DNA of 8,481 nucleotides from an uncultured Lysobacteraceae bacterium. GTDB taxonomy: Bacteria; Pseudomonadota; Gammaproteobacteria; Xanthomonadales; Rhodanobacteraceae. The notes beneath the pieces were generated by a model, which saw only the letters and a list, made by a program, of their open reading frames with translations, searched no databases and had not been told where the DNA came from. Location of the stretch: the NCBI GenBank assembly GCA_946480705.1, contig CAMLLF010000138.1:1-8481 (forward strand), given 5' to 3'. Of this stretch, positions 1 to 5,372 are shown piece after piece. Positions within the stretch are counted from its first letter, which is position 1, and each line of letters opens with the position of its first letter. The translations under genes and the position numbers were made by a program.

Positions 1-1179
1 CGCGTCGAGCAGCAGCTCATCCAGTCGCAGAAGATGGAAGCCGTCGGCCAGCTGACCGGCGGCATCGCGCACGACTTCAACAACATGCTGACCGGCGTGA
101 TCGGCTCGCTCGACATCGTGCGCATGCGGTTGAACGGCGGCCAGACCGACGGCATCGCCGAGTTCGTGCAGCTCGCGCTGGCCTCGGCCAATCGCGCGGC
201 ATCGCTGACGCAGCGCCTGCTCGCGTTCTCGCGGCGCCAGTCGCTGGATTCCAAGCCGATCGACATCAACCAGCTCGTCGATTCGCTCGGCGACCTGCTG
301 CGCCGGACCATGGGCGAGCGCATCAGCGTCGTTCTGGAACTCGATGCCGCGCTGCCCGCCGGCATCGCCGACGCGAGCGAACTCGAAAGCGCGATCCTCA
401 ATCTCGCGATCAACGCGCGCGATGCGATGCCCGACGGCGGCAGGCTCTGCGTGAGCACGCGCGTCGTAGTGGCCGACGCGCCGGCACGGCCCGACAAGCC
501 GGCGCTCAAGCCTGGCCGCTACATCGTCATCAGCGTGTCCGACAGCGGCGTGGGCATGACGCCGGAGCTGCTCGACAAGGTGTTCGAGCCGTTCTTTACG
601 ACCAAGCCGCTGGGGCAGGGTACCGGTCTCGGGCTGTCGATGGTCTACGGCTTCGCGCAGCAGAGCGGCGGCGAGGTGCGCATCGACAGCACGCCCGGCG
701 CCGGCACGACGGTCAGCCTGTTCCTGCCCGCAACCGAAGACGCGGCCGAGTCCGCCGAAAAGCCGCCGGCCGGCATCGACCGCAACGGCGACGGCCAGTG
801 CGTGCTGCTCGTCGAGGACGACGAGGCCGTGCGCACGCTCGTGAAGGTCGTGCTCGAACAGCTCGGCTACGTCGCGATCGAGGCGTCCGAGGCGCTCGTC
901 GCCATTCCGGTGCTCGCCTCGGCGCGGCGCATCGATCTGATGATTTCCGACGTGGGCCTGCCCGGCATGAACGGCCGCGAGCTCGCCGAGGTCGCGCGCA
1001 AGCACCGCCCCGATCTGCCGATCCTGTTCGCGACCGGCTACGCCGAGAACGCCGCGATCCGCGCGAGCTTTCTCGGCTCCAACATGGCGATGATCACGAA
1101 GCCGTTCACGATCGAATTGCTGGCGGCGAAGATCGGGGAGATGCTGGGCGGAGGGCGAGGAAAGAATCTGGAGGAGTGA
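1..1179 (+). CDS. Hybrid sensor histidine kinase, C-terminal part (HisKA-HATPase-REC), 5' end outside window
   Basis: The reading frame is open from base 1 and gives 392 residues, so this is the C-terminal part of a longer protein whose sensor region (often PAS or membrane segments in such proteins) lies upstream. The HisKA helix carries the phospho-acceptor motif GGIAHDFNN with His at fragment residue 24. The ATPase domain shows the N box (NLAINARDAM, about 134-143), the G1 box DSGVGM (about 181-186), the F box FEPFFTTK and the G2 box GQGTGLGLS. A receiver domain follows from about residue 267, with acidic residues EDD at 272-274, phospho-acceptor Asp at about 317 (SDVGLPG), Thr in FATGYAE at about 345 and Lys in ITKPF at about 367. 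All key residues are present, so both kinase and receiver should be active. The HisKA type matches the family of hybrid kinases with the QKMEAVGQLTGGIAHDFNN signature. The signal sensed and the output partner cannot be seen from this window. The internal Met at base 34 is not a real start. Confidence 0.93.
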   Translation, partial: RVEQQLIQSQKMEAVGQLTGGIAHDFNNMLTGVIGSLDIVRMRLNGGQTDGIAEFVQLALASANRAASLTQRLLAFSRRQSLDSKPIDINQLVDSLGDLLRRTMGERISVVLELDAALPAGIADASELESAILNLAINARDAMPDGGRLCVSTRVVVADAPARPDKPALKPGRYIVISVSDSGVGMTPELLDKVFEPFFTTKPLGQGTGLGLSMVYGFAQQSGGEVRIDSTPGAGTTVSLFLPATEDAAESAEKPPAGIDRNGDGQCVLLVEDDEAVRTLVKVVLEQLGYVAIEASEALVAIPVLASARRIDLMISDVGLPGMNGRELAEVARKHRPDLPILFATGYAENAAIRASFLGSNMAMITKPFTIELLAAKIGEMLGGGRGKNLEE

Positions 1180-1180
1180 G

Positions 1181-1201
1181 AAAAAGAGCGGTTTACGGCT
1201 C
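1181..1201 (-). terminator. Possible intrinsic terminator for the minus-strand XRE gene
   Basis: Read on the minus strand, a short stem GAGC...GCTC (4 bp plus weak inner pairs, small loop) is followed at once by TTTTT. It lies about 117 bases beyond the stop of the minus-strand regulator and just past the stop of the convergent kinase gene. The stem is short, so the call is weak. On the plus strand the nearest T run (1210-1214) comes too late for a classic terminator of the kinase gene. Confidence 0.33.
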
Positions 1202-1317
1202 GTTCCTGCTTTTTGCGGAGTTGTTGAATTTTCCGCGATAACGCTGCGATCCGGAAACCGGCCGGAAAGCCCGCCACTCGTTTCCCACTCCTCTCCGCTC
1301 ACTCCTGCACTCGATCG

Positions 1318-2121
1318 TCAGCCACCCGCGTTCATCAACTCCCTCAGCACCTCCGCCGTGCGCGCGTCGGCCGGAAAGAACGACTCGATCGCGAGTTCCG
1401 ACAGCGTGACGTCGAGCGGCGTGCCGAATACGGTGATCGTGCTGATGAACGACAGCACACCGTAGTCGCTGTGCAGCTGCAGTTGCATCGCGACGCTGTC
1501 GGCGAGGCTCGGCGGATCGCCGTTCGTGTCGGGCGGCACGGGATACGCGAGCAGTTCCTCGTACAGCGCGCGGACCTGCGGATCGCCGGTCGCCTCGGTC
1601 TGGCGCTGCGCGTTGTGCAGCAGATGTGCGCGGATCTGGCCGAAATTGACGATGCGCGTGGCGAGGCCGTCGGGATGCAGGCTCAGGCGCATCATGTTGA
1701 TCGGCGGCTCGAGCAGATGTGCCGCGGCGCCGGCGAGGAACGGCGCGATCGCGCGGTTCGTCGCGACGATGTTCCAGTGCCGGTCGACGGCGAGCGCCGG
1801 ATAGGGTTCGTGACCCCTGAGCACGAGATCGACGGCGGCGCGCGCCTGCGCGAGTGCGGGCGCGTCGAGCCGGCTCTCGCGGTACATCGGCGCGAGGCCG
1901 GCGGCGGTCAGCAGCTGATTGCGTTCGCGCAGCGGCACTTCGAGGCGCTCGACGAGCCGCATCAGCATCGCCCGGCTCGGCAGCGAGCGGCCGGTCTCGA
2001 TGAAGCTCACGTGGCGCGTGGACGTTTCGGCGATGGCGGCGAGGTCCATCTGGGTCAGGCGGCGGCGCTGGCGCCAGTCGCGCAGTTGTTCGCCTACGGG
2101 GCGGGTCAGGTTCATTCGCAC
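1318..2121 (-). CDS. XRE-family transcriptional regulator with MmyB-like ligand-binding domain
   Basis: This gene encodes 267 residues from a GTG at 2121, or 265 from an ATG at 2115; the two cannot be separated because no close Shine-Dalgarno sequence is visible for either. Residues about 8-70 form a Cro/C1-type helix-turn-helix (GEQLRDWRQRRRLTQMDLA, then TSTRHVSFIETGRSLPS, the recognition region). Residues about 100-262 match the MmyB-type regulator domain, a PAS-like fold: PALAVDRHWNIVATNRA, then NMMRLSLHPDGL and ITVFGTPLDVTLSELAIESFFPAD. The length is normal for this family. Members are usually cytosolic DNA-binding regulators, often encoded divergently from the gene they control; ligands are mostly unknown. 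The divergent neighbour here is a small membrane protein, and a near-perfect palindrome at 2150-2166 lies between them, which fits autoregulation and control of the neighbour (inference). The gene is convergent with the kinase gene, 138 bases away. Confidence 0.9.
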   Translation of the reverse strand: MRMNLTRPVGEQLRDWRQRRRLTQMDLAAIAETSTRHVSFIETGRSLPSRAMLMRLVERLEVPLRERNQLLTAAGLAPMYRESRLDAPALAQARAAVDLVLRGHEPYPALAVDRHWNIVATNRAIAPFLAGAAAHLLEPPINMMRLSLHPDGLATRIVNFGQIRAHLLHNAQRQTEATGDPQVRALYEELLAYPVPPDTNGDPPSLADSVAMQLQLHSDYGVLSFISTITVFGTPLDVTLSELAIESFFPADARTAEVLRELMNAGG

Positions 2122-2149
2122 ACTCTAATCGAGGCCGCGCGACCTGCGT

Positions 2150-2166
2150 ATTACCTCCGATGTAAT
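2150..2166. promoter_or_regulatory. Candidate operator palindrome between divergent regulator and membrane-protein genes
   Basis: ATTACCTC-C-GATGTAAT is an odd-length palindrome in which 7 of 8 arm pairs match; the one mismatch is at the sixth pair. It is an unusually AT-rich patch in GC-rich DNA, 28 bases from the GTG start of the XRE gene and 63 bases before the membrane-protein ATG. TGTAAT inside it (2161-2166) also differs by one base from a sigma-70 -10 box on the plus strand, though I find no good -35 box. Its position and symmetry suit a dimeric helix-turn-helix repressor, most simply the adjacent XRE protein (inference). Confidence 0.58.
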
Positions 2167-2229
2167 CGACGCCACGACCCGGCTGCGGCTCAATGTTCGC
2201 GAACTCAAACGAAGAAGAGGAGTCAGTCG

Positions 2230-2667
2230 ATGAACGCGATCCGCCGCATAAACAGTCTTTCGCTGTTCCACCGCGCGCTGTTGCTGGATCTTTCCACCTG
2301 TATTCCGACCGCGGCGCTGCTGATCGCCGGTGCGGACGCGCTGGCGCCGCTGACCGGGCTGCCGGTCGAGCTGCTGCGCTATGCGGGCTTCGTGCTCGTG
2401 CCGTTCGGCGTGCTGCTTGCGCTGACCTTGTCGGCAGCCCGGCCGAACAAGTTCGCAGCCTGGAGCATCATGGAAATCAATCTCGCCTGGGTCGTCGCGA
2501 GCTTCTACGTGCTCTACGGCGCCGGCCTGCAGCCGACCGCCGCCGGATCGGCCGTCGTGATCGCCCAGGCGCTCGGCGTGCTCGGCATTGCGGCGCTGCA
2601 GTTCGCCGGCTGGCGCCGGCTCGGGACGGCCAACGATTACACGGGTTCCGTCGCGGCGCGCGCGTGA
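2230..2667 (+). CDS. Small four-helix integral membrane protein of unknown function
   Basis: The ATG at 2230 is preceded by AGAGGAG at 2216-2222, seven bases upstream, a strong ribosome-binding site; this rejects the much longer open frame that runs in from 1471 over the opposite strand of the regulator. The product has 145 residues with four predicted membrane segments: about 15-38, 47-69, 76-99 and 106-128. Short charged pieces lie at the N-terminus (RR at 5-6), between helices 2 and 3 (RPNK) and after helix 4 (RR at 129-130), consistent with N- and C-termini in the cytoplasm. There is one Cys, at 24, in helix 1, and no obvious catalytic motif. I do not recognise a named family. It is divergent from the XRE/MmyB regulator and shares the 2150-2166 palindrome, so it is probably that regulator's target. 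Role unknown; transport of a small solute or stress protection are possible but unsupported. Confidence 0.85.
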   Translation: MNAIRRINSLSLFHRALLLDLSTCIPTAALLIAGADALAPLTGLPVELLRYAGFVLVPFGVLLALTLSAARPNKFAAWSIMEINLAWVVASFYVLYGAGLQPTAAGSAVVIAQALGVLGIAALQFAGWRRLGTANDYTGSVAARA

Positions 2668-2725
2668 GCGCGGCGGCGGTGCCGCGGGGCAGGGCGGTCG
2701 GCGCTCTGCCCGCCGGCAAGGGAAT

Positions 2726-2746
2726 CCCCGCGTAGCGTCGGGGTTT
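2726..2746 (+). terminator. Hairpin after the membrane-protein gene, possible terminator
   Basis: CCCCG (2726-2730) and CGGGG (2739-2743) form a perfect 5-bp stem around an 8-base loop, followed by only TTT and then a CCCC run that could also pair with the GGGG. It lies 58 bases after the stop of the membrane-protein gene. The short T run makes it weaker than the next hairpin at 2799. Confidence 0.42.
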
Positions 2747-2798
2747 CCCCAAAGGCGCCGGTCGTACCGCGCGCGATCGGCAGGTCACGTGAACGTAT

Positions 2799-2831
2799 GC
2801 CTCTGGCCTGAGCCGGAGGCTTTGTTCGTTT
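2799..2831 (+). terminator. Strong intrinsic terminator or leader hairpin upstream of the secreted protein gene
   Basis: GCCTCTGGC (2799-2807) pairs with GCCGGAGGC (2812-2820) across the tetraloop CTGA to give a 9-bp stem with one T-G wobble. It is followed directly by the U-rich tail TTTGTTCGTTT (2821-2831). This is the best intrinsic terminator in the window. It sits 132 bases after the membrane-protein stop, but only 55 bases separate its tail from the next ATG at 2887, so it may either end the upstream transcript or act in the leader of the next gene. Confidence 0.7.
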
Positions 2832-2886
2832 CCGGCTGGGAGCGCGTTTCTTAGCTCGCCATCCCGCCCGCGAACGGAGCCTCGTC

Positions 2887-3816
2887 ATGAAAGCCACTTC
2901 TCTTCCCGCCGTAAAGACGGTTTTCGTCCTCGCCGCCGCCGCGGCCGTGATGGCCGCCGCCGGCGCCGCACGCGCCGACAGCGTGCGCGGCGGCTGCAGC
3001 TATGACGGTGCGAAGTTCACGTTCGCCGACGGCGTCGTGTTCAAGGACGCCAATCCGTTCGACGACAAGAAGCTCGACACGATGGTCGTGCTCGCGACGT
3101 TTCCGATCGACAGGGCGGCGCTTGCCGGCGAAGAGAACAAGACCTACGCGATCGCCGACCAGGGTTCGAGCGTCGCGGATTCGCGCCGGCTCGAGCTGCG
3201 CATTTCGGAAGGCAAGGTCGCGACCGTGAACTACCGCAGCTCCGGCATGAGCGTGTCGACCTCCGGCGGCGACATCGGCAAGCTGACCGCGCGCACGAAC
3301 GACGCGAAGCGCATCGCCGCGGATTTCGCGCTCGAAGACGACGACAAGGAAGACCTGCAGTGCGACCTCGGCTTCGATCTCGCCTACGGCGCGACGGCGC
3401 CGGCGACGGCAAGCGCCGGCGGCGCGGGCGCAAAGAGCGCGGCAGCCGCCGCGCCCGCGGCGAAAGGCAAGGCGCTGCCGGCCGGCGGCGGCGAGCCCGG
3501 CAAGGTGTTCCAGGCCAATCTCGCCGCGATGCAGAAGGGCGACGTCAACGCGATGCTCGCGACCGTGGTCAAGGCGCAGGCCGACAAGATGCGCGCGCAG
3601 CAGAAGGACCCGCAGTTCGGCGCGATGGTCGAGATGATGAAGTCGTTCGCGCCGAAGACCGCGACGGTGACCGGCGGCCAGGATTTCGGCGAGACCGCCG
3701 AACTCACGATCGAGGCGGTCGACCAGTCCGGCGGCACGTCGTCGGGCATCTCGAAGCTGCGCAAGGAAGGCGGTGCCTGGAAAGTCGAAAAGACCAGCAT
3801 GAAAGGCAGCCTCTGA
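2887..3816 (+). CDS. Secreted two-domain protein of unknown function, NTF2-like C-terminal domain
   Basis: The ATG at 2887 follows CGGAG (2875-2879) by seven bases. The 309-residue product begins with a signal peptide (Lys at 2 and 10, hydrophobic about 11-28) with a likely cleavage after ARA at residue 30, so it is probably periplasmic or secreted; there is no lipobox. Residues about 31-168 form a first domain with beta-rich character and two cysteines (37 and 159) that could make a disulfide bond. Residues about 169-205 are a low-complexity Ala/Gly/Lys linker. Residues about 206-309 form a second domain: helix (FQANLAAMQKGDVNAMLATVV), a second helical stretch, then alternating strands ending GGAWKVEKTSMKG. 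This layout resembles DUF4878/NTF2-like (SnoaL-like) domains found in bacterial exported proteins, where a final strand with W-K-V/I is typical. The fold assignment is by pattern only, and no activity can be inferred. It appears to be a single-gene unit. Confidence 0.85.
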   Translation: MKATSLPAVKTVFVLAAAAAVMAAAGAARADSVRGGCSYDGAKFTFADGVVFKDANPFDDKKLDTMVVLATFPIDRAALAGEENKTYAIADQGSSVADSRRLELRISEGKVATVNYRSSGMSVSTSGGDIGKLTARTNDAKRIAADFALEDDDKEDLQCDLGFDLAYGATAPATASAGGAGAKSAAAAAPAAKGKALPAGGGEPGKVFQANLAAMQKGDVNAMLATVVKAQADKMRAQQKDPQFGAMVEMMKSFAPKTATVTGGQDFGETAELTIEAVDQSGGTSSGISKLRKEGGAWKVEKTSMKGSL

Positions 3817-3880
3817 GGCGACGCGAAGCGGTCGCGGCGGCATGTTCATGTCCCGCGGCTGTTTCGCAATTGTAAATTCC

Positions 3881-3909
3881 GCCGCTCCGGCCGATCGGCC
3901 GGAGGCGGC
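3881..3909. repeat. Large GC-rich inverted repeat (hairpin) downstream of the secreted protein gene
   Basis: CTCCGGCCGATCGGCCGGAG at 3885-3904 is a perfect 20-base palindrome; the arms continue with GCCG (3881-3884) and CGGC (3906-3909) after a one-base bulge at 3905. It lies 69 bases after the stop of the preceding gene. Neither strand has a T run next to it, so it is not a classic intrinsic terminator; it could protect mRNA 3' ends or bind a protein as double-stranded DNA. Confidence 0.6.
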
Positions 3910-3933
3910 GCAGGCGGCGTTCACTGTCGTCGC

Positions 3934-3958
3934 AATCGATTGGTGCGAAACGATTTTT
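3934..3958 (+). terminator. Weak possible terminator before the first paralogue
   Basis: AATCG (3934-3938) pairs with CGATT (3951-3955). One mismatch and two further T-A pairs follow inside, around a six-base loop, and the run of T extends to 3958. The stem is AT-rich and short; it may end transcripts of the secreted protein gene that pass the hairpin at 3881. Confidence 0.3.
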
Positions 3959-4011
3959 GCCTGCCGAGCGGATGCCTCGGCGATTCCGCGACCGCGTCTG
4001 TCCGGCACGCT

Positions 4012-4027
4012 TTAACGGCGCGTTAGC
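4012..4027 (+). promoter_or_regulatory. Conserved upstream motif, copy 1 (TTAACGG-N3-GTTAGC)
   Basis: TTAACGGCGCGTTAGC starts 72 bases before the ATG at 4084. A 16-base relative with 13 identical positions starts 73 bases before the ATG of the paralogue at 5373. The outer parts TTAAC and GTTAG are an imperfect inverted repeat with a five-base spacer, which suits a dimeric regulator. The flanking bases of the two copies are unlike each other, so the motif itself seems to be conserved. I know of no regulator with this exact site. Confidence 0.5.
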
Positions 4028-4083
4028 GCAGCCGGTCGTGCAAAACCGCACCATTGCGGACTTTCCGCCGTCCGGAACCGCTG

Positions 4084-5214
4084 ATGCCCGTTACGCGTCT
4101 GACCGCCGCCGCCGCTGCTCTTGCTGCCGTTCTGCCCGCCGCCGTCTGTGCCCAGACGACCTTGCGTCTCAACTGGACCGCGACCGACGGGACGCCCAAG
4201 ACCTGCATCGTGACGACCGACGCGAACGGCGTGAGCATGGATCCGGCGTCGGGCAAGCTGCTTGCGACGGCGACCTTCGGCGCCGACTGCCCGACCGTCG
4301 CCACGCCGCCGCCGGTCAGCGATCCGGTCATCACGAACGGGCTCGATGCGAACGAACTGCCGTCGAGCAGCGTCGCCGGCGCGTCGCACACGGTCACCTG
4401 GTCGGCCGACGCGGACACCTGCAGCTATTCCGCGAGCAGCCTGCCGGGACAGATCGCGGGCTGGCCGGTCGGCGGCGACGTCTGCAGCAATGCGGACAGC
4501 TGCCGCAGTTCGCACAGCGTACCGGTCACGCTGCCGGCGATTGCCGGCAACTATGTGTTCGACCTGAGCTGCCGCCGCAACGGATCGGGCGTCGTCGCGG
4601 TGTCGCGCCGCACGGTCGCCGTGCCGCCGGTCACGCCGCCGGTTTCGGGCTGCATCGCACCGGCCGACACGGCGTATATCGAGTTCAATTACACGGTCAG
4701 CAACGGCCGCGTCGTCGACGCCAAGCATTTCGAGCCGACCTTCGGCTACAGCACGGCCGACGGCCCGCTGCGTACCTTCCCGGGCACGCCCAACATCAAC
4801 CAGCGCGTGTTCATGCCGCGCAACAGCTACGTCGCGATGCAGTTCACCGTGCCGAGCGACCTCACCGTGATGACGACCGGCGCGTTCCGCTTCGAGGAAA
4901 CGCAGCCGCAGACGAATCCGGCGCGCATGTCGATGACGATCAGCAAGTCCTGCGGCGATTTCAGTCCGACGCCGACGGCGCCGCTGACGAGCGCCTGCGT
5001 CCTCAACAACGCGATGGCCAACGGCAACCTGCTCTGGGGCTACGCGCCGGGTTATGCGCAGGTCTGTCAGCTGCAGCCCGGCGAGACGTATTTCCTCAAC
5101 ATCATCCACGCCTCGCTGAACGCGCCGCTGGCGACCTACTGCGAAGGCTACTGCGGCAACACGATCCAGAACCAGAAAGTCTCGCCGACGCCGCTGTGGC
5201 CGGCGCAGCTCTGA
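4084..5214 (+). CDS. Secreted cysteine-rich Ig-like protein, paralogue 1
   Basis: The product has 376 residues from the ATG at 4084; the frame extends to a TTG at 4054, but only the later start puts a signal peptide at the N-terminus (residues 1-23, likely cleavage near AVCA/QT). The Shine-Dalgarno sequence is poor. Mature layout: residues about 25-70, a short motif beginning LRLNW with Cys 41 and 69; a PPPV linker; residues about 83-181, an Ig-like domain (HTVTWSADADTCSYS, then GNYVFDLSCRRNG and RRTVAV) with Cys 113, 134, 140 and 163; a PPVTPP linker; residues about 190-370, a C-terminal domain that I do not recognise, with FRFEETQPQT, MSMTISKSCGDF and PGETYFLNI and Cys 190, 290, 305, 328, 353 and 357. 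The twelve mature Cys suggest a disulfide-rich envelope or extracellular protein. The next gene is a paralogue with all twelve Cys kept. Function unknown; adhesion or a surface structure is conceivable but unproven. Confidence 0.88.
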   Translation: MPVTRLTAAAAALAAVLPAAVCAQTTLRLNWTATDGTPKTCIVTTDANGVSMDPASGKLLATATFGADCPTVATPPPVSDPVITNGLDANELPSSSVAGASHTVTWSADADTCSYSASSLPGQIAGWPVGGDVCSNADSCRSSHSVPVTLPAIAGNYVFDLSCRRNGSGVVAVSRRTVAVPPVTPPVSGCIAPADTAYIEFNYTVSNGRVVDAKHFEPTFGYSTADGPLRTFPGTPNINQRVFMPRNSYVAMQFTVPSDLTVMTTGAFRFEETQPQTNPARMSMTISKSCGDFSPTPTAPLTSACVLNNAMANGNLLWGYAPGYAQVCQLQPGETYFLNIIHASLNAPLATYCEGYCGNTIQNQKVSPTPLWPAQL

Positions 5215-5217
5215 GCC

Positions 5218-5242
5218 GCCGGCGGTTTCGCGGGGCGCCGGC
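5218..5242 (+). terminator. GC hairpin between the paralogues, possible terminator
   Basis: GCCGGCG (5218-5224) and CGCCGGC (5236-5242) are perfect 7-bp arms around an 11-base loop, starting four bases after the stop of paralogue 1. There is no T run directly after it; a GGTTTTG stretch comes 12 bases later. It could slow or end transcription from the first gene. Confidence 0.35.
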
Positions 5243-5254
5243 CGTGCAGTAGTG

Positions 5255-5282
5255 GTTTTGTGTATCAGTGAATTTATATAAC
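5255..5282 (+). promoter_or_regulatory. Possible sigma-70 promoter for paralogue 2
   Basis: An AT-rich island (about 5256-5287) stands out from its GC-rich surroundings. GTTTTG (5255-5260) and TATAAC (5277-5282) could serve as -35 and -10 elements with a 16-base spacer. A transcript would start near 5289 and carry the 5300 motif in its leader. The -35 match is poor, and no equivalent is seen before paralogue 1. Confidence 0.27.
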
Positions 5283-5299
5283 AAAATCCAGCGCGCGGC

Positions 5300-5315
5300 T
5301 TAACGGTCGGTTAGC
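5300..5315 (+). promoter_or_regulatory. Conserved upstream motif, copy 2 (TTAACGG-N3-GTTAGC)
   Basis: TTAACGGTCGGTTAGC is the second copy of the motif at 4012-4027. It differs only at the three central positions and starts 73 bases before the ATG at 5373. The imperfect inverted repeat TTAAC-N5-GTTAG is kept. It is a candidate shared regulatory site of the two paralogues. Confidence 0.5.
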
Positions 5316-5372
5316 ACACCCATGAGCCCGTTTGCGGACGATTGCTCCGCAGGCGAACTCAGGGGCAATCCG

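Noticed and set aside
1230..1257. TTTCCG / CGGAAA inverted repeat between kinase and regulator genes
   Set aside because: Six-base arms with a 16-base loop and no T run on either side; likely chance.
1471..2229. Long N-terminal extension of the membrane-protein frame
   Set aside because: It is antisense to the well-supported XRE regulator, and a strong ribosome-binding site with an ATG at 2230 marks the true start.
2726..2746. Resemblance of the GTAG-containing hairpin to SMAG-type repeats of Stenotrophomonas
   Set aside because: GTAG lies in the loop rather than at the foot of the stem as in those repeats, and there is no second copy in the window.
2851..4008. 385-residue open frame on the minus strand
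   Set aside because: Low-complexity His/Arg-rich antisense shadow of the secreted protein gene; no start signal.
3842..4015. Possible small ORF (about 57 codons) after the secreted protein gene
   Set aside because: It has no convincing Shine-Dalgarno sequence, runs through the large palindrome at 3881-3909 and the upstream motif at 4012, and its composition gives no sign of a real protein.
4012..5109. 365-residue open frame on the minus strand
   Set aside because: Antisense shadow of paralogue 1 with an Arg-rich composition typical of such shadows in GC-rich DNA.
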